Source: Lateolabrax maculatus (Eukaryota; Chordata; Actinopteri; Acropomatiformes; Lateolabracidae). From it: a DNA stretch of 64,000 nucleotides. The position numbers were made by a program, and so were the translations under genes. Under the pieces are notes generated by a model. It ran no database searches, was not told the origin of the DNA, and saw only the letters and a list, made by a program, of their open reading frames with translations. Positions 35,291-48,017 of this stretch are shown in pieces; position 1 is the stretch's first letter, and each line of letters opens with the position of its first letter. The stretch spans positions 377,501 to 441,500 of the forward strand of contig CM062197.1 in NCBI GenBank assembly GCA_031216445.1, in the 5' to 3' direction.

Positions 35291-35696
35291 GAAAATGACA
35301 GAAGTTAAATTATAAAATGTTCACATTCATCACATGTCGAACCATCATTAACTCACCTGGAGGACGTTTGTCTTTAAACTAAAGCTCTGATGTGAAGCCA
35401 TGTGCTAAAGACGGGAACAGGTTTAAAATGATCCAACTACACAGACATTTTCATACAAAAGTCTTTGGCACAGATCCTCAGGTGTATTGATCCAGTCTTA
35501 TCGATCAGCAGGCAAACCTCCTTCACATAAACAGATTTTGGATTTTCAATTCTCAGACCAAACAGAAACTGTCCAGTGAAGTTAGAAAAGTTTCCTGATT
35601 TCGATTAGAAACTGTTGGAACAAATGAAGCCGTCTTTGCGATACTTGAATCTACAGACTCCTCAACACATAACTTCAGAGCGCCGGCGTCGCTGCG

Positions 35697-36959
35697 TCAG
35701 AGGAAGACATCCATGGTCTGCGTGATTGGCTGCCGGCAGAGCGGACAGCAGCGCTGCTGGACGGGCCGCCGTCGGGTCAGGATGTCGGCGCAGAGCCGGC
35801 AGAGGCAGAGGTGGCGGCAGGGCAGCAGCAGCACCGTCTTGCTCCAGTCCTGACAGATGACGCACTTCTTCCTCTCCTCCTGCTCCTTCAGCAAGCTGAG
35901 CAGCTCGCCATCGACCGCAGAGCCGCCACCGCTGCCGTCCTCCGGGGCCGAGTTCTGCCAGGACGCACTCGCTGGCTCGGCGTCCTGCAGGGCGTGGAGC
36001 TGCAGAGGGTCCTGCTGGCTCGCCTCATTCGCTGGCGGCAGGTCGGTCTCGGGGAATAAAGATCCCATGTCTGCGTGCAGGAGCCTCGTTCTACTCGCTT
36101 CCTGTGTCGTCCCGGTGGGGGCCTCCTGATAGGCCGGAGCTTGTTCCGCTGTCATCTGTACGCCACGAGCTCCCGGTAGAGCGTTGACCAGACGGAGGCT
36201 CAGTCGCCCGGCGAGGACGGGGAGCCCAGGGCTCAGTAACAGCAAACCCAGTGAGACGATGGCCGCCATGATGAAGAGGCCCTGCGGCTCCACCATGAAC
36301 ACGGTGATGAAGACACGGCCCAGCGCTCCCAGGAAGTCCAGCAGCAGCTGGCAGGGCGTCCACAGCAGCACGGAGGCGCCCACAAGACAGCTGTACATGA
36401 AAGTCAGCAGGGTCAGAGCCAGCTCCGCCACCTTGTGCACAGGGTCCGCCACCGTCTCCCAGACGCCCGCCAACACGGACGCACAGTTCTGCGTGCTGAT
36501 GAGGACGACGTTGACCACCGTGTTGACGAAGTACAGCACGAGGCTGAGTGCGATGCAGAGGCCGTCGCATGTCTGTCGCAGGATGCTGCTCCCTGAAATG
36601 AGCCCGCGGTGCAGCACATCCCTGATGCGCCATGCCACGTGACAGGAGAGGTGTCCCACCATCTTGAAACTCTCAAACACTCCCCCCAGCGCCTCCAGCC
36701 AGCCCTCCACAAGGCTCAGGGCCCCGCAGGCAGCGCCGGAGGCGGCCTCGGTGGCCGCGAGGAAGGAGAACTGGGCAAAGTTCCAGTATTCGACCAAAGT
36801 GGAGCCGCTCAGGGCGAGCAGCGCGCCGTGGAGGGAAGCGCCCGCGCCGGACAGGACGCGGAGCAGCCAGCTGAACGGCCTGACGAGCAGGTCGAGCAGC
36901 AGGCAGCAGGCGTCCACACATCTCCCGACAGCGAGAGACACCAAGTTCACTTGGTCCAT
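35697..36959 (-). CDS. rnf26: RNF26-like multipass membrane RING E3 ubiquitin ligase
   Basis: A single coding exon of 420 aa. The start MDQVNLVSLAVGRC at 36959 follows a splice acceptor (CTCTCTGCAG) by six bases; an earlier in-frame ATG lies upstream of that acceptor and was not used. Several hydrophobic segments are spread over the first 270 residues (for example ALSLVLYFVNTVVNVVLI, LLTFMYSCLVGASVLL, FIMAAIVSLGLLLL). An acidic, Ser-rich linker leads to a C-terminal RING at about residues 366-410: KEQEERKKCVICQDWSKTVL, LLPCRHLCLCRLC and CCPLCRQPI, ending TQTMDVFL. This tail is nearly the human RNF26 tail. RNF26 sits in the ER membrane, organises perinuclear vesicles and ubiquitinates STING (family knowledge). 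The gene has much higher GC than its flanks. Confidence 0.93.
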   Translation of the reverse strand: MDQVNLVSLAVGRCVDACCLLLDLLVRPFSWLLRVLSGAGASLHGALLALSGSTLVEYWNFAQFSFLAATEAASGAACGALSLVEGWLEALGGVFESFKMVGHLSCHVAWRIRDVLHRGLISGSSILRQTCDGLCIALSLVLYFVNTVVNVVLISTQNCASVLAGVWETVADPVHKVAELALTLLTFMYSCLVGASVLLWTPCQLLLDFLGALGRVFITVFMVEPQGLFIMAAIVSLGLLLLSPGLPVLAGRLSLRLVNALPGARGVQMTAEQAPAYQEAPTGTTQEASRTRLLHADMGSLFPETDLPPANEASQQDPLQLHALQDAEPASASWQNSAPEDGSGGGSAVDGELLSLLKEQEERKKCVICQDWSKTVLLLPCRHLCLCRLCADILTRRRPVQQRCCPLCRQPITQTMDVFL

Positions 36960-37711
36960 GTCAGGCTGCAGAGAGTGAGAGACACAACACATCCGGAGCT
37001 GAGCTGCTGCAGAACAAAGACCAACATCAGATCATCAACATCATCACGGGACTCTGTGGTGACCTCGCCCAGCTTCTGATTTGGTTCTGCACAGGTTTAA
37101 ACCCGTCTGAAACCTTAATGCAGCCGAGGTCAGACAGTCGAGTGTCAGTGTGGAGACAAGGAGAGGACGAGGAACACGGCGGGCGGCTGGGGTTCATGGT
37201 ACTGACCTTAACATCCTACCCAGGAGTTTCCACATATTAAATCAGTGGATATGACTTATCTATCAGTGCAGATACAGTTCATATTCTTCGTCCGACATCA
37301 ACAAGCTGATGAAGCTCCTCTGTTTTATATTTACATTTGTTTTAAGTTCAGAAGTGTCCACATATTAATGGACTTGTAAAAGTAGTTAGTAAATGTTTTA
37401 AACATCATCAATTCATTCAAATGATGCTGACGGAGTGAAAATAACTCCTGACATGCTCACCGAACTGCGACCAGTTTGCTGTTGTTTCAGTGGACGGAGA
37501 CTGGGGGGGTGAAGGACAAGTAACCCACTTCTTTAAGTTTAAAATCTGTTTAAACGAGTGTGCCCGTATTTAATGCGTATGCCGAAGTTAAGAAAAGCTC
37601 TCGGTAGTTCAGGGGAAATATCAAAGTCATACTTCCGACGTTCGTGTATTCCTGTAAAGTTAAAATTACTAAATTTCTAAATGGAGTTTGGTAGTAAAAC
37701 GAAGACATTAC

Positions 37712-37900
37712 CTGAGCTGCTAACTGCGGGACAGAAAGCTCAAAGCCCCAAACATTAACAACAGTCATTTCTATATTTATTTCTATATTTATCTCTATAT
37801 TTATCTCTGTATTTATCTCTGTATTTATTTCTCCTCTGAGTCTGAAGCCTTCAGCTGCCGCCGCACCCGTTAGCATCAGCATCAGCGAGCTACAGATTCA
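37712..37900 (-). promoter_or_regulatory. rnf26: Probable non-coding first exon of rnf26 and CpG promoter
   Basis: On the reverse strand a GC-rich segment ends at the donor GCTCAG/GTAATG (37712/37711) and would splice to the acceptor before the rnf26 start. It contains short TAAATA/ATAGA repeats at 37770-37835. Confidence 0.5.
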
Positions 37901-37917
37901 AAACAACTTTCAGGGAA

Positions 37918-38003
37918 GAATCGCCAGAAGAATCACGCAACATCACGCAACAACACGCAACATCACGCAACAACACGCAACATCACGCAACAACACGACT
38001 CAC
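37918..38003. repeat. (ACGCAACAACACGCAACATC) short tandem repeat
   Basis: About five copies of CACGCAACAA/CACGCAACAT alternate directly upstream of the probable rnf26 first exon. Confidence 0.85.
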
Positions 38004-38169
38004 CGTAGCAACATGGCGCAGACAGATTTAATCTCGTACGTGTTTACAGAACTACAGGTACTAGCATGATTGTTTTTAGCATCTTTACATTATTTTCTTC
38101 TTCTTCTTCGTGTTTATTGGCGGACCGCAAACCAAGGAAGGGTGAATACCGCCCCTCACTGTGGTGGTA

Positions 38170-38310
38170 CAGTACAACTACAACTGAATACTCCATTACA
38201 AGTACAAGTAACAACTAAATACTCCATTACAAGTACAAGTAACAACTAAATACTCCATTACAAGTACAAGTAACAACTAAATACTCTATTACAAGTACAA
38301 GTTGTGCATG
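38170..38310. repeat. Tandem repeat, about 32-bp unit
   Basis: Four copies of a unit including ACTCCATTACAAGTACAAGT and AACAACTAAAT. Confidence 0.9.
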
Positions 38311-38334
38311 AAGTTAACCTATTATCCTGATATT

Positions 38335-38556
38335 CTCAGCTTCATGTAGTTAAAGTATCAGCAGTAAAGTACAGAAGTATTCTCAGCTTCATGTAGTTAA
38401 AGTATCAGCAGTAAAGTACAGAAGTATTCTCAGCTTCATGTAGTTAAAGTATCAGCAGTAAAGTACAGAAGTATTCTCAGCTTCATGTAGTTAAAGTATC
38501 AGCATTAGAGTACAGAAGTATTCTCAGCTTCATGTAGTTAAAGTATCAGCAGTAGA
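38335..38556. repeat. Tandem repeat, about 47-bp unit
   Basis: Nearly five copies of a unit including TCAGCTTCATGTAGTTAAAG and TATCAGCAGTAAAGTACAGA. The same motif occurs singly at several other places in the window. Confidence 0.95.
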
Positions 38557-38559
38557 GTT

Positions 38560-39840
38560 GTGGTTCTGATTAGAACGTTTTACCTTTTCGGACTAAAAAT
38601 TGAGCATCGCATTAGTTCAGGCAGGCCACGGAGTCAAGCTCAGCTCAATATCCAGCTACATCAGCTGACCATTGCAATCCAGGAGCTGATGGATCAGCTG
38701 ATTCCCTTCCACGCATCTATTGGTGATCTCACTCAGGGCGCCATATTCAAGCTGCTTCAGCCGCCTATCCTGGCTGCTTCCTCCACAAGCCGCTTCACAA
38801 CCCACCTCCACCCCAGCTCCTCCCTTCATGCTGTGTCTGGCTTATCAATGTCATTTCTGTTGATGCTGCTCTGTTCTGGACCCTACGGGGGTTCTGCTGC
38901 TGCTCTCCTGCCTTAGGCTTTCCACATCTGCACCTGGAAGGGCACGGAGGTCCCAGAACAGAGCATACCGCCAAATACATCATACTGCAAATATATCTAC
39001 TGCATGTAGATCAAGTATTTTTGTCATTGGGGTCCTGAATGAACAATCATTGTTTGGAGGTGGGACTGACAGCAACTCAACTTCTACTTTAATCTCTACC
39101 ATTATGCTGTTTTATGAGTATCTGAAGTACAGTGAACAGGTTGTACCGTCAGTTCAGATTTAGATTCACAGTCAGGTGAATGCATCAGATTTGGTAAACT
39201 GGTTTCTTGTGTACAGTTTCCTGCCTCCGTCTCTTTGCCTTCAGTGGTTTATATGTTCGGAGGCTTGAGGAGCTGATGGCTGCTGTCAGTACTCAACAGT
39301 GCATCAGTGATGAGGTGTTCCCTGAGTCCCAGTGAAGCAGAAACAAGCGACCCAACGTTTTAGTAACATCAGCAGCTCCAGGTATGAACTGCTGCTCCCA
39401 GAGTTAATGATCAGTGCCAGTCACAAGAAGTACTCAGATATTTCAGTAAAAGTAGAAATATCACACTCTAAATATAGTGCAAGTAGAAGTTCAGAAGTAT
39501 TATCAGCCTTAATTATACTTAAAGACCAAAGTACAAGTACTCATTATGCAGAATGGCTTCTTTCTTTCTGTTATATATTATTATAGAATATAATATTATT
39601 CTGTTTTATCACTAACAAATACATGTAGTAGCATTTAGTGTTGTAGTTGGTCAGTGTGGAGACAATCATACTTATCATACAGTGTGTTTTAATGTAAAAA
39701 GTTTTAGACCCAAAGAGGACGTTTCAGGCTGGATTCTGTCGCCCATCTTCACTGAAACTCTTCAGGGGGGGAATTTACCCAAGTACATTTACTGAAGGAC
39801 TGTACTTCAGTACACATTCAAAGTACTTTACTGAGTATTC
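38560..39840. other. Intergenic; possible retroelement remnant
   Basis: A 118-codon open frame at 38560-38916 (+) matches nothing I know; its surroundings look like decayed repeat. 39400-39600 holds AGTAAAAGTAG-type dispersed repeat. Confidence 0.4.
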
Positions 39841-40449
39841 CTCCTCTTCCTCCTCTTCCTCCTCCTCCTCATCCCAGAGTGAATATTCTACTTTTAACTC
39901 CACCACATTTATCTGACAGCTTTAGTTTCTTTACAGATTCAGATTTTTACACATGAAGAGTTTCTAAAATGTGAAGTTTAGTTCTAAATGAAACTCCAAC
40001 AGTTTGTCCAGCTGACAGCATCGACAGGTGAGTCTGTGACTTCACAGCGGAGCCATGGAGGAGGGAAACAAAGGGACACCTGACCCCGCCCCGCCGGGCA
40101 GGGCCGTGTCACACAGCAGGTGTCACCTTTCAACAGAGGAACCAGTGGACACAAATACAAAAACCTGTTTATAAAATACACTATCTGTGAAGACTGTCGG
40201 AGGGAAATCATCCAATAATCCACAGAATCAACTACTGCACATAGTCCAGGTTTTTGTACTTTACTTCCTCCTCCTCCTCCTCCTCCTCCTCCTCCTCATC
40301 CCAGAGTGAATATTCTACTTTTTACTCCACCACATTTATCTGACAGCTTTAGTTCCTTTACAGATTCAGATTTTTACACATTTAGAGTTTCTAAAACGTG
40401 AAGTTTGGTTCTAAATGAAACTCCAACAGTTTGTCCAGCTGACAGCATC
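39840..40449 (+). repeat. Direct duplication, 427-bp offset
   Basis: 39840-40022 and 40267-40449 are direct copies at about 95% identity, each containing a (CTC)n run, CATCCCAGAGTGAATATTCT and CAACAGTTTGTCCAGCTGAC. Confidence 0.9.
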
Positions 40450-40802
40450 AGTCATTAATCAGTGAGTGGACTGACAGAACATGAAGCTGAACTCTTGTGA
40501 TGATGGTTGGACTCATTTTTCCTGTAAAATCATTTCCTGGCTGCAGCTTCTCAGATGTGAAGATTTGCTGCTTTTCCTTTGAATGATTTGAATCATGTGA
40601 ATGTGTTTTAATAATGTTGAGCTTTGGACTGTTGGTTGGACACAACAAGCATTGTGAAGGTGTCACTTTGGGCTCTGGCTCATTGTGACGCCATTTCTCA
40701 CTATTTTCACTATTGTTACAAAGCAAACGATCAATGGATCAATGGAGAAAATAATCAGCAGATGGATCCAGAATGAAAATAATCAGCAGCTGCAGTCCGA
40801 TA
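40018..40802 (+). repeat. Inverted repeat 2, left arm (785 bp)
   Basis: Reverse complement of 49735-50510 with few mismatches and a net 9-base length difference in the CTC run. It contains a repeat family with CATTGATCGTTTGC-type motifs plus a GC-rich piece (CCCCGCCCCGCCGGGCAGGG) that in the right arm lies just upstream of nipal4. Confidence 0.95.
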
Positions 40803-41179
40803 AAGAATGTAAGTATTGTTTTAGACGAACGTCCACCCTTTGAGGTTTAATGGATCTTTTCTCAGGGTGGTGATCATATGTGTTTTGTAGTTTAAACTAA
40901 AATCAGTTGACAAGCTCACAAGTTATTTTTCATATATCACGTGTGGGTTTTGGTAAATCTCAGTATCTGTTGGATGGATTTTGACAAACATTCATGCTCG
41001 CCACTGACTTCTGTAGCGCCACCATGAGGTCACATGTTTGCTCTTAAGTGAAATGTTATTGGATGGATTATTATTACCATTAAAGTAGATTCAGTTGAAA
41101 CAAATAAAAATGAAATGTCCCCAGATTGTATTGCAATGCATATTCATTCTTTAATTCAAAAGAGAATCAGAAAAATGTG

Positions 41180-42027
41180 GAGGATCTGGACTCTGAAGAG
41201 GGATCTGGGCTCTGAAGAGGGATCTGGACTCTGAAGAGGGATCTGGGCTCTGAAGAAGGATCTGGGCTCTGAAGAAGGATCTGGGCTCTGAAGAGGGATC
41301 TGGGCTCTGAAGAAGGATCTGGGCTCTGAAGAGGGATCTGGGCTCTGAAGAGGGATCTGGGCTCTGAAGAGGGATCTCTGCTCTGAAGAAGGATCTGGGC
41401 TCTGAAGAAGGATCTGGGCTCTGAAGAGGGATCTGGGCTCTGAAGAAGGATCTGGGCTCTGAAGAAGGATCTGGGCTCTGAAGAGGGATCTGGGCTCTGA
41501 AGAAGGATCTGGGCTCTGAAGAGGGATCTGGGCTCTGAAGAGGGATCTGGGCTCTGAAGCGGGATCTGGACTCTGAAGAGGGATCTCTGCTCTGAAGAAG
41601 GATCTGGGCTCTGAAGAAGGATCTGGGCTCTGAAGAGGGATCTGGGCTCTGAAGATGGATCTGGACTCTGAAGAGGGATCTCTGCTCTGAAGAAGGATCT
41701 CTGCTCTGAAGAAGGATCTGGGCTCTGAAGAAGGATCTGGGCTCTGAAGAGGGATCTGGGCTCTGAAGAAGGATCTGGGCTCTGAAGAGGGATCTGGGCT
41801 CTGAAGAAGGATCTGGGCTCTGAAGAGGGATCTGGGCTCTGAAGAGGGATCTGGACTCTGAAGAGGGATCTCTGCTCTGAAGAAGGATCTGGGCTCTGAA
41901 GAAGGATCTGGGCTCTGAAGAGGGATCTGGGCTCTGAAGAAGGATCTGGGCTCTGAAGAGGGATCTGGGCTCTGAAGAAGGATCTGGGCTCTGAAGAAGG
42001 ATCTGGGCTCTGAAGAAGGATCTGGAT
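41180..42027 (-). repeat. 19-bp minisatellite, about 44 copies
   Basis: The unit GGATCTGGGCTCTGAAGAA has variants GAAGAGG, TCTGGACTC and TCTCTGCTC arranged in a recurring higher-order order. Since 19 is not a multiple of 3, the reverse strand reads as a 19-residue peptide repeat (LLQSPDPSSEPRSFFRAQI) over some 300 codons. No start context, splice site or homology supports a gene. Confidence 0.95.
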
Positions 42028-42439
42028 TCAGTAGGTAACTTCAGGTTTGGGTTTTTAGTCTTACGACAGTGGTTCACTTCTTATGGTAACGGATGCTGCA
42101 CAGCTAACCTGCTCCGGAGCAGGTTGTGTTCCAGATAACAGATCAATGTTTATGACATCACCGCCCACTGACCAATCAGAGTTCCCGTGGAGCTAGTTAA
42201 GTTAAGTGAAGCCAGATAAGGAAGAGATACCCCGGGTATGTCGAAACTGCTTCCTAGTCCAGGCCTCAGATGAGAACAGGGAATGCATTTCACTCAATCT
42301 TCAGCCCAGACATGCAGTTTCAGTTATAAGCGCCATGTTGTGAGTGCAGACACATTCAGGAAATACTTTGTTTGTGTGCAAAGAAGGGACGGGCCCTGAC
42401 TGCCGTCCATATCCTCATACTTCTTCACTGTGGTTCCCA

Positions 42440-42790
42440 CCAAACACACAATCTTCCTGTAGTTTGGAGCTTTCTCTCTTCCTGCAGGTGTTTGTGCCTC
42501 TGGAGCTGTAGAGTCTGGATCTGTGACTGCAGCCGTCTACTGCCCCCATGTTCCTGCTCCACACTCACTGCTGCACTGATTATTATTAGTCTGATTATTA
42601 TGTTGTCTGTCCTCCCCCTCTCTCTCCTCTCTCCCCCTCTCTCTTCCCCTTTCAACCCAACTGGGTGGAGGCAGATGTCCTCCACCCAGAGCCTGGTTCT
42701 GCTCCAGGTTTCTACCTGTTAAAGGGAGTTTTTCCTTCCACTGTCACCAAGTGCTGCTCATGGTGGAAGAAGAGTCCTGAGAAAACTTCT
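42440..42790 (+). repeat. Teleost dispersed repeat (CTGTTAAAGGGAGTTTTTCC type)
   Basis: It contains AACCCAACTGGGTGGAGGCA, GAGCCTGGTTCTGCTCCAGG, TACCTGTTAAAGGGAGTTTT and CACCAAGTGCTGCTCATGG, the signature of a repeat found near many teleost genes (established pattern, from memory). Confidence 0.75.
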
Positions 42791-43008
42791 GTTATGAAAC
42801 TCATCAAAATCTATTTTGGATTTACAAAATTCAAAATACACAACTGTTTTTGTATTTTAAATTATCTGACAAAGGAACATGAGCATATATGAGTGATGAG
42901 TGCATCACGAGGGCACCTGGTGGTCTGGAGAACAGGTAACCGCCTGAGAGAAGTGAGCTGGAGACAGAGACTCATACAGAGTGCTGGAGGCTAGAGAGAG
43001 ACCATCAT

Positions 43009-43150
43009 CATCACATGAACACATGAAGCCATGAAGAGGCTGTAACCTTCATCACATGAACACATGAAGCCATGAAGAGGCTGTAACCTTCATCACATGA
43101 ACACATGAAGCCATGAGGAGGCTGTAACCTTCATCACATGAACACATATA
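43009..43150. repeat. 41-bp tandem repeat, 3.4 copies
   Basis: The unit contains CATCACATGAACACATGAAG and CCATGAAGAGGCTGTAACCT. Confidence 0.95.
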
Positions 43151-45156
43151 AAGGTGAGGAGGCTGTATTTAGAGGTACTTGTACTTTAGTATTTCTATTT
43201 TATGCTCTTTTATTCTTATACTTTTATACTATACAAATATTACACTCTTTACTGCACTACATTTATCTGACAGCTTTAGTTACTTTACAGAGTCAGGTTA
43301 TTAAAACTAAATCTAATCAATAATAACCAATGATGAAAAATATTATTAAAGATGAAACTACCAGCACGATATAAAGTCATTAAAATGACAATTCACCTTC
43401 ACCTGATGTTGTGTTTTAATGCAGAATAAAGGCTTGTGGATGAATGGCGCCCTCTTTAGAGAGTGTTGTGACCTTGGAACCGAAGTTCCAGGGCACTGGA
43501 CCAAAAATTCTAAGTTTTAGTTGTAATCAATCATTCAAGATATTCCTCATTAGTGTTCAAAAAAATCAGCTGGAGACAAAGTTCTGGGCAACAAAAGACT
43601 TAATGTCGACATTAAAGGAGAGATGTTCAAAGTGCACACAAGTTACACTTGAAGAGCTCTGACCTGTACTGGTATGGGCCCCGACCTTTATACTCTTAGA
43701 TCACACACCACGCCTAGTGTCCATCCTCTTTAATACTGATTTCAACTGTTTTGTTACACCATTAGGTTATTTCCATGATATTCTTACTGTATGCAGCATG
43801 GCTCCTGTCATGAGCCTGGCCTCAAATTACACCAGTATTCCCCGTTCTTTCACTCAGGTTTCATGTTTACCTACGTTTTCACTGCTCCTACACACACTTG
43901 TTTCTAACTCATTCTGATGTTTTTTTAAAAAAAGAAAACAAACATAATTGGTGTGTATGCTTCAAAGTTACAGTCAGATGCAGCATATTCAAAGCAGTGA
44001 AGGTTACATAAGGTACATGTTCATGAGCAAGATCCCACCGGCTCATACCAGGTCACCCCTGCAGGTGCACTTGGGTTCATGGCTGGGTCAGTGAGGATCA
44101 CAAGTGAAAATCATATCAAGTATGTTTTTTATGGATCATTTCTAACATCTACTTCTCATTATTATACTTCTTAACTATCACACATCATAACATATTTTGT
44201 CATCAGTTAGCATTGCATTTTATCTTTTCCAGCACATCACATGTCTTATTGAAAAATATACCACAAGAGATAATGTTCAGTCTCAGAGGAGGAGGAAGTG
44301 TTCAGGTCTTTTACTGCAGAAAAGTACTAATACACACTGTAAATAATGTGTTAAAGTAAAGTACTAACACACTGTAAACACTCTGCTACAGTAAAAGTAC
44401 TAAAACACAGTGTAAATACTGTTTTGCAGTAAAAGTATAGTATAATCAGTAAAATAAATAATAACATAAATATTTACAAATGTCAATGTTTCTAATTGTG
44501 TTCAGGCTTTTTTAACTTTTAACTCTTTCTCTGAGATCAAGATCACGATAACTGCAGCTTTAATGTTACTGTCCAACAAAAGTCTGTTCATTTCAAGTGA
44601 GAGCATCATGATTCATCTACAAATTAACCGTTAATGCAGAAGTATTCAGGTGGTGAAGTTACGTATGCGGATGTGAGGATACAGATGGGTGAAAGGAAGT
44701 GGGAAACGAAACACTCTGCAGAAACAATGGAGTACTGGCAGCTCAGAGTCCATCATCAGCACAGCAAGTTAGCAGCTTTAAAACATAATAAATGCAACGT
44801 GTTGGATCCTTCAGTGTGACACTCAGGGTGTCTCTATCCCTGATGAAACCACAGAACAAAGAATCTTCTTGCTCTTAACATACTGCATATTTCTTTGTCT
44901 TTAAGTGACTCTTTTAACAAACCAAATGAGTATGTATTTGTCGACGCATTGCTAATTTAACATAAAACCTGAAATATTTTCCTTATTTGGTGTAATATCA
45001 GTGCTTCAGGTCAGGGTCAAGTCTGGTTCATGAAATGTGGAAGCTCACTTTGTGGCAGAGTTACCACTTCAATACTTTTCTACAGATTTGGTTTTAATAA
45101 GTTCAGAGAAAAATGGAAGTAATATTTAAAGGAAAATAATTGGTCGGTTTTGCAAC

Positions 45157-45192
<36 letters not shown>

Positions 45193-46616
45193 ATGGACTG
45201 CATTTCTATTATGCTTTTCTAGTCTAGCGACCACTCAAAGCGCTTCACAGCACATGCCAACATTCACCCGTTCACTCACACATTCATACACTGATGGCCA
45301 GGGAGCCAAAACAAAATCAATTAATACAAAGCAAACTGAACAGATGAGAATTTAAATGAAGTTGGACTGACAGGCGGTTCAGAGGCAGCAGCCCGGATGC
45401 TTTCTGGGACGTCGTCTCTCTGATTCTGAGAAGTTCTCAGAGACTCTTTCTGTTTTGCGTCCTCCTGGTGACGCTCGTCACGGTTGGACGAATTTTCCAA
45501 ACGCTCCGTCAGCATATGACACCCATTAAGCTCTGTGTGTGATGGAGCAGCTGGTGAAGACTCTGGGTTTCTGTGTGCTCATGTCTTTCATCACTGGCTG
45601 ACAGACGTGGAGGAAAAAAACTCACATTTCCTAACACAGTGGAAAAATACTCTGTTACAAGTTAAAGTCCTGCATAAAGAATGTATACAAAAGTATTAGC
45701 ATCAAAATAAAGTATCCAAAGTAAAAGTACCTATTATGCAGAAGAATTTATCTGATGTTACTGATTGTATCATTGGATCATTGATCCTTAAAGTGTTGAT
45801 CACATTAAAGGTAGAACTCATTTTAATGACTTTATCTGCTGCTTGTCAATGTGCCCCCTGGGATCAATAAAGTTTTATCTTAATCTATAATATTACATCA
45901 TAATTTATTTGTTGGTTATATTTCATATTATTACTCTGAATCTGCAAAGTAACTGAAGTTGTCAGATACACATAAGGGAGTAAAATGTATAATATTGGAC
46001 TGAAATGCAGTTTCTTAAAATTATGAAGTTGTAGAAAACGTAAATAAAGTAAAGTATCTTACATTTGTTCTTAGGTTCATCCTGCAGTAAATGTACTTGT
46101 GACTTTCCTGCTGGGTGCCCAAAGAGAAACTTGATCTTCCAGGTTCTGATCCTCAAGGAAGAAAATCCCATTGACGTTTGTCACAGTTCTAATAACTTAA
46201 CTGCAGCCGTCAGCAGAGTCGAGTGGTTCTCTCCTAATGTTGTTTAGTCAGTACTTCTGTTTTTAGCAGCTTTTATGAAAGACAGGTAAATAAATGCTCA
46301 ATAGTCAAGTTTTCACAAATGATGACCTAATTTCCAGAAAACTGTCAAATAAAACAGGAGATTCTGCTGGTTTCCACTGAGTTCATCCGTTGGTGAGACA
46401 AACAGCAGCTTTAGATGTCGTTTTTAATAAAGATATAAATGAGCTCAGCACCTGTTGGGCTGCTGAGCTCAGCAGGGGGCTGATTGGTGATCAATATTTG
46501 TCTATAAGAGGTGATCAGATCATGTCGGATCATTAGCTCTGTTTGACTTACAGAGTGCTGCAGGCAGCCAATCAGAAGGTACCTGAGTCACCTAAAGTCT
46601 GCTGACACACACTCAC
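43151..46616. other. Intergenic upstream of insulin, repeat-rich
   Basis: No exon recognised. AGTAAAAGTACTAA-type dispersed repeat occurs at 43180-43300, 44300-44460 and 45640-45960. An (ATT)n run at 45158-45190 is followed by a dispersed repeat listed separately. Confidence 0.5.
45158..45310 (+). repeat. (ATT)n plus common teleost interspersed repeat
   Basis: After eleven ATT units comes CTTTTCTAGTCTAGCGACCA, CTCAAAGCGCTTCACA, CACCCGTTCACTCACACATT and CATACACTGATGG, a short interspersed repeat widespread in fish. Confidence 0.75.
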
Positions 46617-46623
46617 ACTCACT

Positions 46624-46665
<42 letters not shown>

Positions 46666-47985
46666 CACACACTCACACTCACACACTCACACACACACTC
46701 ACACACACACACTCTCACACACACACACTCACACACACACACTCACACACACACACACACACACTCACACACACACTCACACTCACACACTCACACACTC
46801 ACACACACTCACACTCACATACTCACACACACACACTCACACACACTCACACTCACACACACACTCACACACTCACTCTCACACACACACACTCACACAC
46901 ACACACTCACACTCACACTCACTCTCACACACACACACACTCACACACACACACACACACACTCACACACACTCACACTCACACACTCACACACACTCAC
47001 ACTCACATACTCACACACACTCACTCACACATTCACACACACACACACTCACTCACACACTCACTCACACACTCACACACACACTCACACACACTCACAC
47101 ACACACTCACACACACACACACGCTCACACACACTCACACACACACTCACACACACACACACACTCACACACACACACTCACACACACTCACACTCACTC
47201 ACACACTCACACACACACTCACACACACTCACACACACACTCACACACTCACACACACACTCACACTCACTCAAACACTCACACACACTCACACACACAC
47301 TCACACACACACACTCACACTCACTCAAACACTCACACACACTCACACACACACTCACGCTCACACACACTCACACACACACTCACACACACTCACACTC
47401 ACTCAAACACTCACACACACTCACACACACACTCACACACACACACTCACACTCACTCAAACACTCACACACACTCACACACACACTCACGCTCACACAC
47501 ACTCACACACACACTCACACACACTCACACTCACTCAAACACTCACACACACTCACACACACACTCACGCTCACACACACTCACACACACACTCACACAC
47601 ACACACACACACTCACACACACTCACACACACACTCACACACTCACACACACACTCACACACACACTCACACACACACACACACACTCACACACACTCAC
47701 ACACACACTCACACACTCACACACACACTCACACACACACTCACACACACACACTCACACTCACTCAAACACTCACACACACTCACACACACACTCACAC
47801 ACACACTCACGCTCACACACACTCACACACACACTCACACACTCACACACACACTCACACACACACTCACGCTCACACACACTCACACACACACTCACAC
47901 ACTCACACACACACTCACACACACACTCACGCTCACACACACTCACACACACACTCACACACACACACACACTCACACACACACA
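46617..47985. repeat. 1.37-kb (CA)n/CACT compound array 5' of insulin
   Basis: CA units with CTCACA, CTCAAACACTC and CACGCTCAC interruptions. The last part has an exact 60-base higher-order unit, with CACGCTC recurring at 47811, 47871 and 47931. The array ends 32 bases before the insulin TATA box. Confidence 0.97.
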
Positions 47986-48017
47986 GCAGTGGGCGTGTCC
48001 AGGAGGAGGAAGAGGAG

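Noticed and set aside
38560..38916. 118-codon frame (+)
   Set aside because: No recognised domain, flanked by tandem repeats, and no splice or promoter evidence.
40448..40726. 92-codon frame repeated at 49811-50089
   Set aside because: Same sequence in the two inverted arms and typical of a common fish dispersed repeat; not a gene pair.
41180..42027. CRISPR-like array
   Set aside because: Copies are contiguous with no unique spacers, and the genome is a vertebrate.
41151..42077. 308-codon Ser/Pro/Phe repeat protein on the reverse strand
   Set aside because: Produced by a 19-bp minisatellite whose three phases all lack stops; flanks show no gene signals.
47179..47982. Cys/Val/Ser repeat frames (-) upstream of insulin
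   Set aside because: Translations of the CA/CACT array.
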